From: Bacteroidales bacterium UBA2712
Lineage (GTDB): Bacteria; Bacteroidota; Bacteroidia; Bacteroidales; Paludibacteraceae
Direction: 5' to 3'
Assembly: GCA_002354055.1 (NCBI GenBank)
Contig: DEKW01000013.1
Location: forward strand, 62,001-126,000
DNA length: 64,000 bases
A program made the translations under genes and the position numbers. The stretch's first letter is position 1. Every line of letters begins with the position of its first letter. This document shows, piece after piece, positions 53,501 to 60,768 of the stretch. Under the pieces are notes generated by a model. The model ran no database searches. It was not told the origin of the DNA and saw nothing but the letters and a program-made list of their open reading frames with translations.

Positions 53501-53652
53501 TTGAGATTCGCGATCCGCACGAAGGCATTGAAAACACTCCCTTCCCTTCAGGGGAGGGCTGGGGTGAGGCTCGTAAGATCCTCCATAACGGCCAGATCTT
53601 CATCCTCCGCGGGGAGAAGGTATATACCCTCACGGGACAGGAGGTAAGATAG
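47530..53652 (+). CDS. Giant secreted multidomain protein with two FG-GAP/VCBS-like propellers
   Basis: 2040 residues. A signal peptide ends near AMQGQTS. Two calcium-binding Asp-rich repeat regions (about 285-615 and 865-1160, motifs such as DLNNDGRPDML, DFDRDGDVDIL and DINSDGYLDIV) suggest beta-propellers. Each is followed by a fibronectin III-like domain (starts near 650 and 1240) and a PKD-like domain (near 755 and 1355). Further Fn3-like, a Big2-like domain (about 1745-1820), an InlB B-repeat-like module (about 1832-1895) and another Fn3-like domain follow. The tail GQIFILRGEKVYTLTGQEVR resembles short type IX-type sorting tails, which is inference. Likely cell-surface or secreted adhesin-like; no catalytic domain was recognised. 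Confidence 0.85.
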   Translation: MRQILTMALTLLLAVAMQGQTSIPAIFQRTPDVVITPLERHNATLAKGLTKDGVTFTFAQGSGTQAPESLYDYAAKPYLQLYPGNTITISCADTLLGIYWGGEGYWNGHLDLAESYSSGNVYVDPNTYGERASYWYGKTTELTFTVSEFGWSFGWSGSGVPPFSIYLANHHESITLTDGKIWPDAALLYDFDGNGYKGGWTIDDYANGFAPKSFTCIPGKYFGQNDNLVPNGFMEDVNRDGIIDGGCFNHIGIGGKVGAWSAIDARAAISEGDSYRVEDALLLHNCDLNNDGRPDMLQINGINDNYYYNILYQQADGSFLTERMEIYTEDEYLTQFDPAQWSSAETQNTYGLFFPEPHISTPMLGGVSISEGHAPKRRDIAKSPGMGTRVDAPTKAIDMNADGRIDLVDEAQGLVFYNMGNNKWVSFDAGGEVHTADLNNDGYIDFIYPGVKLTTLIYNGNGTYKQQVLFQNIQVDKTLYVYDFDRDGDVDILVTFSAPANSTGYAYTMFFQNDGQGNFTQMEEQDSEELQLVFAACQDINGDGYYDMLAFSSFYYDDYYGSIIGDEVYVLYGQAGMSFAPAQKLYDINLSTLGLGWNSAWSDLRLNVEDIDNDGKMEVWVVNGINIPNTYIYKPQGMVANTAPSAPAKPEIIYENGMMRVSWGDGSDAETMTSDLTYALRIGTTSGGNEILTSHANADGSRRDFLDGNMGKNHSYVIDLRSYAPSNIYVSVQTIDAQHKGSAWSQEAVVQHNTLPAVFAVDKKQVLIGDTLQIIFTAVESSYTHTWDLAGGQEVTALPQSKKIVFSAEGIKTLTHTVSAADGTTASFVVNVEVLPVSAQLMTIPNEFAPWNSESNIYTKYLNTFADYNFDGYLDAEFENAFYKGGDNYALNKASGIWNTGLQIGNGFWFDYTHNGAADFVYAVPGWDGDNSCWDCNYAYMPHNGTNNLTATQSASELSPLHSHRSEGVYIYDIFHDGYFAGISLPDLTNNNYNDAAVRNADGSWSEVSFTGIPDGYSGSGKRLECIGVQDFDHDGFVDFVFVDYRTNPIASLVVALNQGGGVFNTISIPFTQALANVDNAGDKNDKIDVREPVLTDINSDGYLDIVAFREDKAPYILYNEANERFSEPVVLPLGANREFYTGRIRQIADIDNNGYPDILILQRQVSKEGGYSGYTYGVYAYFMDESGIKSHGTITTVSGYNQYGRLSTFRALHIMPDEWLVVGDGNEGYRVQGAANERPSAPTGLRAVQTEDGLLIEWNVAADDHTPAAQMRYNLSVKHAGQTGNGAFVISPQNGLNANAAAIPTYQYIAANRYFVPISALSAGNYEIQIQAVDLQNAMSLFSDVVSVAIDRAVIDAPTTICSDDEAIVNYMGEDRTGTPQWDFDGGIATGSGFGPYHVTWATPGIKTIALTLGVETFQRTILVDKNETGIALPQYLFEGHTTTLDYLPKDMQAEWQLDYRGQWRTLDENGINGVMKDKLSVKNGVFTVGKNASSDEYLQYTTLKLTLTNASGCTSVMQQPLTILSANEIPQIGIVEPDANGHNEIVWGWTVNTAMFTQVEVLKETNIYNQFVSLGVVPATDGYFTDLSSQADQRAERYAIVGIMANGVKAPRSNVHQTVHLNINRGLTDNTFNLIWNAYQGTEIATYSILRGASAETLQPIASLSGANTSYTDYAPSDTETYYAIEYYLPENEAPAPRRMINSALSANSRSGRSNIVNRAAANTIVYTQSMTIMSSNKQYRTTAEQPMLLLYAEFKPTNTTVKATQWEIANGTDLATIDPSSGLLTARTPNNGGVVTVKATAKDGSGITATRQITIAAIQGSTTTDDFYYTIRFLNYDGAVLQSSQVLEGDMPVYNGTTPAKPEDDNYTYSFSGWSPAIALATADADYTAVFEATPKTVVQPNYLPYDLQASVNGTTVTFSWSVQDLPTYFGIGIYYGSQEVFLGTTMNNNTSLMLSSFFEQFGTYTWKLCGANENRQQITEWVDGPAFEIRDPHEGIENTPFPSGEGWGEARKILHNGQIFILRGEKVYTLTGQEVR
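53537..53569. repeat. REP-like palindrome inside the giant protein
   Basis: CTCCCTTCCCTTCAGGGGAG followed by GGCTGGGGTGAGG. The core CCCTTCAGGGG is palindromic. In the coding frame it reads TPFPSGEGWGEA, just before the C-terminal tail. Confidence 0.8.
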
Positions 53653-53690
53653 ACTTCGTTTCTTGTCAGGGATATTATCCCGTTTCTCTT

Positions 53691-53723
53691 CCGCTTGGCG
53701 CTCAACCCGCCAAGCGGTTTTTC
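53691..53723 (+). terminator. Strong rho-independent terminator after the giant protein
   Basis: CCGCTTGGCG (53691-53700) pairs perfectly with CGCCAAGCGG (53708-53717) around CTCAACC, followed by TTTTTC. Confidence 0.92.
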
Positions 53724-53949
53724 TTTGTCCATCTTTTTACCACTTGTATTTTTTTCTATAGTTTCCTTCGCGGTACTATAGTGCCGCCCTTTCTTCTTTC
53801 GTCATTCCGTTTTCTTCCATTCGGCGTTTCCTTCTTTCTTCTTTTCCCCGGCAACGGATGCCGGTAGTATAAAAATTTGCTCTGTCATTTTTTTGTATAG
53901 AAACGAGGTTTGAACTCCGTCCAAACCGGCTTAAATCTGCTCCACCGAT

Positions 53950-54146
53950 AGTCCAATCGTTAGTGATTAGTTAGTGATTCGTTGGATATTCGTTAGTCAT
54001 TGTACTACCCATAACGTACCCTAATAGGAGGCACTTGCTCTGCAATACGCCATGTTCTTCTCCTGTCCCTTTTCTCCTAAAAATCAAATAAAAATGCACG
54101 CACACTTGCATATGTCAAAAAAAAGTAGTAACTTTGCAGCCGATTT
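53950..54146 (+). repeat. Dispersed ~200-bp intergenic repeat, copy 2
   Basis: Second copy of the element at 16908-17106. It begins AGTCCAATCGTTAGTGATTA, carries the same internal GTTAGTGATT duplication and GGAGGCACTTGC segment, and runs into the promoter at 54105-54136. Differences from copy 1 are mostly single-base changes plus a few indels after about the first 100 bases. Confidence 0.85.
54105..54136 (+). promoter_or_regulatory. Promoter of the TPR-ribH-lysC cluster
   Basis: CTTG 54105-54108, 20-base spacer with TATGTCAAAAAAAAG, TAACTTTG 54129-54136. The leader is about 45 bases. Confidence 0.8.
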
Positions 54147-54187
54147 GTGAAAACCATATTATTGAAAATAATAAAACAACAAATAAA

Positions 54188-54871
54188 ATGGCAAAAAAGA
54201 AAGAAGAGTTCGTAAAACAGGACGAACAGTTAGAAGAAGTAAATGAGGCGCTGACAGGCGCCGGAAAATGGATTGAGGACAATGCAAACCTCATCAGTTG
54301 GATCGTTTGCGGCATCGCCGTTGTAGTGATTGGTATCATCGCTATCAACCAGTACGTGATCAAGCCGAAAGCTCTGGAGGCATCGAACGAGAACGCCAAG
54401 GCTGTGGCTTATTTCATGGCGGGCGATTTCGACAAAGCGCTGAACGGCGACGACGCTGAGTGCATCGGTTTTGAGGCTATCGCTGACGAGTACAGCCACT
54501 ATCAGCAGGGCGAGTTGGCAGCATTGTATGCCGGCATCTGCTATTTCGAGAAGGGCGAGTACGAAGAGGCTGCCAAGTACCTCAAGAAATTTGACGCAGA
54601 CGACGTAAACATCGACCCGGCCGCTCATCAGCTGCTCGGCGACGCGTATGTAGAGTTGCAGGAGTATGGCAAGGCAGCCAAGGCTTTTGAAGCTGCAGCA
54701 AAGTCCGGCAACAACGTGATTGCTCCGATGAGCCTGAAGAAAGCAGGTCTCGTATATCTGCACGAGGGCCAGAACGCAAAAGCGTTGAAGGCTTTTGAGA
54801 CTATCAAGGCTGATTATCCGGCTTCCGCAGAGGCTCAGGATATCGACAAATACATCGCTATTGCTAAATAG
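54188..54871 (+). CDS. Membrane-anchored tetratricopeptide-repeat protein
   Basis: 227 residues from ATG 54188 (the longer frame starts at the promoter). An acidic/basic N-terminus is followed by one transmembrane helix (about 37-58, LISWIVCGIAVVVIGIIAIN) and then four or five helical TPR-like pairs (GELAALYAGICYFEKGEYEE, AHQLLGDAYVELQEYGKAA, KAGLVYLHEGQNAKALKAF). The topology resembles YfgM, a periplasmic chaperone-network protein, but that is only an analogy. It is the first gene of the ribH/lysC cluster. Confidence 0.85.
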   Translation: MAKKKEEFVKQDEQLEEVNEALTGAGKWIEDNANLISWIVCGIAVVVIGIIAINQYVIKPKALEASNENAKAVAYFMAGDFDKALNGDDAECIGFEAIADEYSHYQQGELAALYAGICYFEKGEYEEAAKYLKKFDADDVNIDPAAHQLLGDAYVELQEYGKAAKAFEAAAKSGNNVIAPMSLKKAGLVYLHEGQNAKALKAFETIKADYPASAEAQDIDKYIAIAK

Positions 54872-54894
54872 TCGAAAGTAGAAAGTCGAAAGAT

Positions 54895-55371
54895 ATGACT
54901 ACTGATTTGTCAAAATATGACGCTTCCCAGTTGCCTAGCGCTGATGTCCTCGGACGTCAGCGCTATGCGATTGTAGTAGCGGATTGGAACAGCGAGATCA
55001 CGTACGCCATGGCGCAAGGAGCCATCGACACGTTCATTAAGCACGGGGTGGAGGAGGATAATATCGACGTCATCCACGTGCCGGGAGCGGTCGAGCTGAC
55101 TTTCGGGGCTGCGCGAATCATGAAAGAGGAGCGCGTGAATGCCGTGATCGTCATCGGCTGCGTCATCCAGGGAGACACGCCGCATTTTGACTATGTGTGC
55201 CAATCCGTGACGCAAGGCGTAGCCGCGCTGAACGCGCAAGGTAAAGTGCCGGTGATTTTCTCGGTTCTGACGACCCTGAACAAACAACAGGCGCTGGACC
55301 GTTGCGGCGGCAAGTTGGGCAACAAAGGTATCGAAGGCGCCTATACCGCCATTAGAATGGCGAATTTGTAA
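54895..55371 (+). CDS. ribH: 6,7-dimethyl-8-ribityllumazine synthase
   Basis: 158 residues, normal length. The substrate-binding motifs are WNSEITYAMAQGA, VPGAVELTFGAARIM and GCVIQGDTPHFDYVC with the catalytic His. It condenses the ribitylamino-pyrimidine with dihydroxybutanone phosphate in the penultimate step of riboflavin synthesis. The other rib genes are not nearby. A 23-base gap of GTCGAAAG words separates it from the TPR gene. Confidence 0.96.
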   Translation: MTTDLSKYDASQLPSADVLGRQRYAIVVADWNSEITYAMAQGAIDTFIKHGVEEDNIDVIHVPGAVELTFGAARIMKEERVNAVIVIGCVIQGDTPHFDYVCQSVTQGVAALNAQGKVPVIFSVLTTLNKQQALDRCGGKLGNKGIEGAYTAIRMANL

Positions 55372-55395
55372 GGTTGAACGTTGAAGGTTGAACGA

Positions 55396-56637
55396 ATGGC
55401 TCAGGTTTATAAGTTTGGTGGGGCTTCCGTGAAGAACGCCGAGGGCGTTCGGAACGTGGAGAAGATTGTTCGCATGGCAGAAGGCGATCTGATGGTCGTT
55501 GTGTCCGCCATGGGCAAGACCACCAACGCCTTGGAGCGCGTGGTAGAAGCTCTGGCGGCAGGGCAGGAAGAGAAAGCCTTGCAGCAGTGGGTGGATATCA
55601 TTGATTTTCACGTAGCGATCATGAAGGAGCTGGGGCTGCAGCCGGGTGTGGATATCCGTCTGCAGGGCGAGATTCCCTATGACCCTGCCAAATCGTTCGA
55701 CGAGAACTACGACCAGATCGTCTCCTTGGGTGAGATCATGTCCACGCAGATTGTGGCGGTCTATCTCCTGAAACAAGGTCTGCCGGTAGAGTGGTGGAAC
55801 ATGCCGAAACTGCTGCGGACGGACGAGACCTGGCGCGAGGCGAGGGTAGATAACGAGACCAGCGCTTCGATCATCCGCTCCGGTTGGAACCGGCGTCAAA
55901 GACCGCGTATCGTGGTGGCGCAAGGTTTTATCGGCGGCACGGCAGACGGCCGTCGGACGACGCTTGGCCGCGAGGGTTCGGACTATACGGCTGCGCTGTT
56001 AGGAAACTACCTCGATGCCGAATCCGTGACGATCTGGAAAGACGTACCGGGTATCCTGAATGCCGATCCGCGTATCGAGCCGAACACCGTTCTGATCCCC
56101 TCGTTGCGATACCAAGACGCTGTCGAGTTGAGTTATTCGGGTGCGCAAGTCATCCATCCGAAAACCATTCGTCCGCTTGAGAATAAGCAGATTCCTTTGT
56201 TTGTAAAGCCCTTCGGCGACCCAACGGCAGAGGGTTCGCGTATCGCGGAAGACGGCGTGGGACCGATTGATGTGCCGGTTTATATCTGGCGCAAGAACCA
56301 GATTCTCATCACCATGCGCGCCAAGGATTTTGCGTTTGCGCTGGAGGAGAGCCTGAGCGATATATTCGAGATCATCAACCGTCACCGGCTCAAAGTATCG
56401 CTGATCCAATCGTCGGCGGTGACGATCTCCGTTTGTGTGGATAACACGCGCTTTGTACCGGAGGCGATTGCCGAGTTGCAGAAACATTTCAACGTGACCT
56501 ATAATGAAAACCTTTCGCTGCTGACCATCCGCGGCACGACGCCTGAGATCTTGGAGAAAGCAAAAGACGGAAAAACAATCATGCTCAGCCAGACTACCCG
56601 CCGCACGGCGCGATTGGTGGTCGTTGAGCAAGCATAA
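55396..56637 (+). CDS. lysC: Aspartate kinase (monofunctional)
   Basis: 413 residues from ATG 55396, preferred to the TTG frame start five codons earlier. The amino-acid kinase domain has YKFGGASVKNAEGVRNV at the N-terminus and GREGSDYTAALLGNYL near residue 193. Two C-terminal ACT-type regions (about 295-400) suggest feedback control by lysine or threonine. It phosphorylates aspartate at the head of the Lys/Thr/Met pathway. The symbol is assigned by family; which isozyme it is cannot be told. Confidence 0.92.
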   Translation: MAQVYKFGGASVKNAEGVRNVEKIVRMAEGDLMVVVSAMGKTTNALERVVEALAAGQEEKALQQWVDIIDFHVAIMKELGLQPGVDIRLQGEIPYDPAKSFDENYDQIVSLGEIMSTQIVAVYLLKQGLPVEWWNMPKLLRTDETWREARVDNETSASIIRSGWNRRQRPRIVVAQGFIGGTADGRRTTLGREGSDYTAALLGNYLDAESVTIWKDVPGILNADPRIEPNTVLIPSLRYQDAVELSYSGAQVIHPKTIRPLENKQIPLFVKPFGDPTAEGSRIAEDGVGPIDVPVYIWRKNQILITMRAKDFAFALEESLSDIFEIINRHRLKVSLIQSSAVTISVCVDNTRFVPEAIAELQKHFNVTYNENLSLLTIRGTTPEILEKAKDGKTIMLSQTTRRTARLVVVEQA

Positions 56638-56642
56638 AAACC

Positions 56643-57752
56643 ATGGAAAACTATCTAAAACAGTATTTTACTGCAGCGTATTGGAGTGAACTGCTCCATG
56701 CTTTCTGGAAAGCACTCGGGACAAAAAAGTTCTGGAAAGAGTTACTGATGATGACTGCAGGTATGAGTCTTGGCGCTGCCGCAGTATATTATTTCTTAAT
56801 GCCAAGCCACTTGATCGTGGGTTCCATCTCCGGTCTTTCGATTGTGCTGAACACGCTCATGGGCGGCGACGCAGACACTTTCTCCTATTGGGTTATGGGT
56901 ATCAACGCCTTCCTGCTGTTCTTGGCGTTTGTGCTGATCGGCAATGAGTTCGGCGCAAAGACCGTCTATACGGCGATGATCTTAGGTCCGCTGACGCAGG
57001 TCTGGGACCGTGTGTATCCAAACGTCTATTTCACCCACAAAGTGATCGATTCGCCGGAGATTCTTGCGCAACTACAGGCAGGTCAGACGGTGCTGGACGC
57101 AAACGGCAATCCGTATATCCTCAGCCGCGCAGGCGAAGTGATGGAACGAGTCCGCGACAGCGTCATGGGCGGCGGTCTGGGACAAGGCGATGTGTGGTTT
57201 GACCTCATCTGCTTCGTCCTCCTGCTCTCTGCCTGCCAGGCTTTCCTCTTCCGCATTAACGCTTCTACCGGAGGTCTGGATATATTAGGAAAGATCGTCA
57301 ACAAATACCTGCATTTCGATATCGGTACTTCGGTGGCTATCGGCGGTATCATCATCTGCTGTACTTCGTTCTTGATCAACGACTTCCGCATGGTGGTAAT
57401 CGGCATTATCGGTACGTGGATCAATGGTCTGGCGATCGACTATTTCACTGCTTCGCTTAACCGTCGCAAGCGTGTGTGCATCGTGTCCGCGGAACCCGAG
57501 CGCGTACGTAAATATATTGTTGAGGACCTCGTTCGCGGCTGCTCGTTGTACAAAGTGGAAGGCGGTTACAGCGGTGAAGAGCACACGGAGATACAGACAC
57601 TTCTGACGCAGGACGAGTTCTCGTCGGTGATGGCGTTCATCCGCAACAATCATATCAAGGCCTTTATCACCGCCGGAAACTGCTCGGAGGTCTATGGTCT
57701 GTGGATCCGGCACAAGAAAGTACACGGAAAGATCGAAGCTGTGAAAGAATAA
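56643..57752 (+). CDS. YitT family membrane protein (DUF161 + DUF2179)
   Basis: 369 residues. An N-terminal cytoplasmic or amphipathic segment precedes about five or six transmembrane helices, with motif INASTGGLDILGKIVNK (about 201-217) characteristic of the family. The C-terminal soluble DUF2179-like domain starts near residue 300 (HTEIQTLLTQDEFSSVMAFI). The substrate is unknown for most of the family. The gene follows the aspartokinase by 5 bases and precedes nucleotide-sugar genes. Confidence 0.9.
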   Translation: MENYLKQYFTAAYWSELLHAFWKALGTKKFWKELLMMTAGMSLGAAAVYYFLMPSHLIVGSISGLSIVLNTLMGGDADTFSYWVMGINAFLLFLAFVLIGNEFGAKTVYTAMILGPLTQVWDRVYPNVYFTHKVIDSPEILAQLQAGQTVLDANGNPYILSRAGEVMERVRDSVMGGGLGQGDVWFDLICFVLLLSACQAFLFRINASTGGLDILGKIVNKYLHFDIGTSVAIGGIIICCTSFLINDFRMVVIGIIGTWINGLAIDYFTASLNRRKRVCIVSAEPERVRKYIVEDLVRGCSLYKVEGGYSGEEHTEIQTLLTQDEFSSVMAFIRNNHIKAFITAGNCSEVYGLWIRHKKVHGKIEAVKE

Positions 57753-57788
57753 ACTAATTTACTGATAATCAATAAAAAATAGATAGAA

Positions 57789-58688
57789 ATGAAACCAACG
57801 TTATTTATCTTGGCTGCCGGAATGGGTAGCCGTTATGGTGGCCTCAAGCAAATGGATGGCCTGGGACCGAATGGAGAAGCCATCTTGGATTATAGCGTCT
57901 ATGATGCGCTTAGAGCGGGATTCGGGAAGATTGTTTTTGTGATCCGTAAGGATTTTGAGGAGGACTTCCGCCGCGTAGTTTTGAAGAAATACGAGGGCAA
58001 AGTGCAATGTGAGTTGTGTTTCCAGTCGGTGGACAAAGTGCCGGCAGGCTGCACGTATAACCCCGAGCGAACCAAACCATGGGGAACCAACCACGCAGTA
58101 CTCATGGGCCGCGACTTGATCAAAGAGCCGTTTGCGGTCATCAATGCCGATGATTTTTACGGCAAGGAATCCTACAAGGTTCTGGCGGATTTCCTGCGCT
58201 CGGTAGAGGGCAAGAAAGGCGAATACTGCATGGTCGGTTACCGCGTAGCGAACACCCTGAGCGAGAATGGCTCGGTCAGCCGTGGCGTTTGTTCTACGGA
58301 TGCTGAGGGCCATCTGACCGATGTAGTCGAGCGTACGCAGATAGAGGATAAGAACGGCACGATTGTCTTTACGGAGAACGGTGTGGACACGCCGCTGGAT
58401 CCGCATACTCCTGTATCCATGAATATGTGGGGCTTCACGCCGGAGTATTTCGAGTACAGCGAGGCGGCTTTCCGTGCATTCCTCGCAGAAAAAGGTCAGG
58501 AGCTCAAATCCGAATTCTATATACCGACGCTGGTGAATCAGCTTATCGGCGAAGGAAAAGCGACTTGCAAAGTGCTGGACACACCGTCTAAATGGTTCGG
58601 CGTGACCTATTCGGAGGACAGACCGCAAGTGGTAATGAAGATCAATCAGTTAATCAAAGAGGGTGTTTACCCCGAAAAATTGTTCTAA
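57789..58688 (+). CDS. Nucleotidyltransferase, sugar-phosphate type
   Basis: 299 residues with the nucleotidyltransferase fold. The signature LAAGMGSRYGGLKQMDGLGP is at residues 7-26, followed by FAVINADDFYG (metal-binding Asp) and TPVSMNMWGFTPEYFEY. Activates a sugar phosphate with NTP, substrate unassigned. It lies 36 bases after YitT and one base before galE, suggesting a role in nucleotide-sugar supply. Confidence 0.9.
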   Translation: MKPTLFILAAGMGSRYGGLKQMDGLGPNGEAILDYSVYDALRAGFGKIVFVIRKDFEEDFRRVVLKKYEGKVQCELCFQSVDKVPAGCTYNPERTKPWGTNHAVLMGRDLIKEPFAVINADDFYGKESYKVLADFLRSVEGKKGEYCMVGYRVANTLSENGSVSRGVCSTDAEGHLTDVVERTQIEDKNGTIVFTENGVDTPLDPHTPVSMNMWGFTPEYFEYSEAAFRAFLAEKGQELKSEFYIPTLVNQLIGEGKATCKVLDTPSKWFGVTYSEDRPQVVMKINQLIKEGVYPEKLF

Positions 58689-58689
58689 T

Positions 58690-59721
58690 ATGGCACGTAT
58701 TTTAGTAACCGGCGGAACCGGATATATCGGCTCGCATACCACAGTAGAACTGATGCAACAGGGCTACGACGTGACGATTGTCGATAACCTCAGTAACTCG
58801 TCCCTTGATATGCTTGACGGCATTACCGCTATCGTGGGGAAGAAACCGGATTTTGCCAATATCGACTGCGGTAACTTCATGGATCTGGATCATGTGTTCA
58901 AGCAGTTCCCGGATATCGTGGGCGTCATCCATTTTGCTGCAAGCAAAGCGGTTGGCGAGTCGGTGGAGAAGCCGCTTCTTTACTACCGCAACAACCTCGG
59001 CAGTCTCGTTACACTGTTGGAGGTGATGCGTCTGCATGAGGTGAAGAATATCGTTTTCTCCTCTTCCTGCACGGTGTATGGTCAGCCGGACGAAGACCAT
59101 CTGCCGGTAGATGAGACCGCGCCGATTCAGAAAGCGCTCTCGCCGTACGGCAATACCAAACAGATCAACGAAGAGATCATTAATGATGAGGCGCACGCAG
59201 ATAAAACGCTGTGTGCCACCATCTTACGTTACTTCAACCCGATAGGCGCACACCCGTCGGCTCTGATAGGTGAGTTGCCGAATGGCGTACCGCAGAACCT
59301 CCTGCCGTTTATTACGCAGACGGCTATCGGTATGCGTCCCGAGCTGAAGGTGTTCGGTGACGACTACAACACCCCCGATGGCTCTTGCATCCGCGACTAT
59401 ATCTACGTAGTCGATCTGGCAAAAGCGCACGTCAAAGCAATCGACCGGATGCTGAACGCCAAGGACCGCAAGCGCGTAGAGGTGTTCAACCTCGGAACGG
59501 GAACGGGTCTGAGTGTGCTGACGCTGATTCGCGAGTTTGAGGCAGCCACCGGAGTCAAGTTGCCTTATACCATCGTCGGCCGCCGTGAAGGCGACATTGA
59601 ACAAGTATGGGCTGATCCGAAGAAAGCTAACGAAGTGCTTGGCTGGAAAGCCGAAACTCCCATTCGCGATGTCCTTGCGTCCGCTTGGAAATGGGAGCAA
59701 CACATCCGTAATAAAAAATAA
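58690..59721 (+). CDS. galE: UDP-glucose 4-epimerase
   Basis: 343 residues from ATG 58690, overlapping nothing and one base after the nucleotidyltransferase. The NAD-binding TGGTGYIGSHTTVELMQQG, the catalytic SSSCTVYGQP with Ser/Thr, YGNTKQINE with the Tyr-xxx-Lys, and FNPIGAHPSALIGE fit short-chain GalE. It interconverts UDP-glucose and UDP-galactose (or the N-acetyl forms), supplying surface-glycan precursors. Confidence 0.94.
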   Translation: MARILVTGGTGYIGSHTTVELMQQGYDVTIVDNLSNSSLDMLDGITAIVGKKPDFANIDCGNFMDLDHVFKQFPDIVGVIHFAASKAVGESVEKPLLYYRNNLGSLVTLLEVMRLHEVKNIVFSSSCTVYGQPDEDHLPVDETAPIQKALSPYGNTKQINEEIINDEAHADKTLCATILRYFNPIGAHPSALIGELPNGVPQNLLPFITQTAIGMRPELKVFGDDYNTPDGSCIRDYIYVVDLAKAHVKAIDRMLNAKDRKRVEVFNLGTGTGLSVLTLIREFEAATGVKLPYTIVGRREGDIEQVWADPKKANEVLGWKAETPIRDVLASAWKWEQHIRNKK

Positions 59722-59724
59722 GGT

Positions 59725-60720
59725 ATGCTTTATCCTTTTAAATTCAGGGCTCAGCTATTCCATAAACTATGGGGCGGTCATACGATTGCGAAATGGTATG
59801 ACCACGTTCCGGCGGACTATGAGAACGTCGGTGAGGCGTGGGTGATTTCCGATATAGAGAAATATCCGACGGAGGTCTCCAACGGCTCTCATGCCGGCGA
59901 TTCGTTACAGGATTTGCTGGAGGTCTATATGGATGAATTGGTGGGAGAAAAGGTCTATGAGACATTCGGAAACCAATTCCCGCTGTTGATGAAGTTCATT
60001 GACGCTACAGATGATCTCTCTATCCAAGTGCATCCGGACGATGAGTATGCCATAGAGAATGAACAATCTCCCGGAAAGACAGAGATGTGGTATGTCCTTC
60101 CCTCACAGGGGAAAGGGGCTATTTATCGCGGATGGAATCAGACGATGAACGCATCGCTGATTCATGCGGCTATTACGAACGGAACGCTCGCAAATTATCT
60201 ATGCCACATTCCTGTAGTAGAAGGAGATGTAGCATATATCCCCGCAGGAACGGTACATGCCATGCAGCGGGATACCATCGTAGCGGAGATTCAGGAAAAT
60301 AGCGACCTCACGTACCGTTTGTACGATTATAATCGAGTAGGAAATGACGGACGGATGCGTCCGCTGAAACTGGATAAGGCGCTGGATGTGATGAATTTTG
60401 CACCGGCGAAAGAAGTTGGCGCCGTTCATCCTCAACCGGTAATGAACGGAGCCGTAAACCTTTGTAAATCGCCGTATTTCACGACGAATCTGCTGATGCT
60501 CAATCGGTCCGTACAACGTGACTACGCGAAGCTCGACTCGTTTGTGGCATTCATGTGTGTCGGAGGAGAAGCGTCGCTCACGGCTCTCGATTGCGAGACG
60601 GAAGACCGCACGGTCTCCTTAAAAACGGGAGAGGCGGTACTCGTACCCGCTGCGCTCAATGACATTCGCATCGATCCGAAGGAAGAATGCAAACTTCTTG
60701 AGATATACGTTGAACTGTGA
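59725..60720 (+). CDS. manA: Mannose-6-phosphate isomerase, class I
   Basis: 331 residues. Zinc-site motifs are LSIQVHPDDEYAIENEQSPG and KTEMWYVL (about 93-125), plus the His of VAYIPAGTVHAMQRDTIVAE. Interconverts fructose-6-phosphate and mannose-6-phosphate, feeding GDP-mannose-type precursors. Three-base gap to galE, followed by a terminator. The last gene of the cluster. Confidence 0.94.
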   Translation: MLYPFKFRAQLFHKLWGGHTIAKWYDHVPADYENVGEAWVISDIEKYPTEVSNGSHAGDSLQDLLEVYMDELVGEKVYETFGNQFPLLMKFIDATDDLSIQVHPDDEYAIENEQSPGKTEMWYVLPSQGKGAIYRGWNQTMNASLIHAAITNGTLANYLCHIPVVEGDVAYIPAGTVHAMQRDTIVAEIQENSDLTYRLYDYNRVGNDGRMRPLKLDKALDVMNFAPAKEVGAVHPQPVMNGAVNLCKSPYFTTNLLMLNRSVQRDYAKLDSFVAFMCVGGEASLTALDCETEDRTVSLKTGEAVLVPAALNDIRIDPKEECKLLEIYVEL

Positions 60721-60744
60721 TCATATTCTGATTACCAAATACTA

Positions 60745-60768
60745 AAAAAGAGGCCGAAGCCTCTTTTT
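60745..60768. terminator. Bidirectional terminator between manA and rsmD
   Basis: AAAAAAGAGGC (left) and GCCTCTTTTTTT (right) with a CGAA tetraloop. A-run before and T-run after let it act for both convergent genes. Confidence 0.92.

Larger units (their letters stand above)
53653..54187. other. 535-base intergenic region
   Basis: It holds the terminator at 53691-53723, a pyrimidine-rich stretch with a CTATAGT/ACTATAG hairpin (about 53757-53782), a CCGGCAACGGATGCCGG hairpin (near 53848) and then the second copy of the dispersed repeat. No reading frame was credible. Confidence 0.6.

Noticed and set aside
53837..53940. tRNA-like T-arm (GGTTTGAACTCC)
   Set aside because: No acceptor, D or anticodon stems could be drawn around it.
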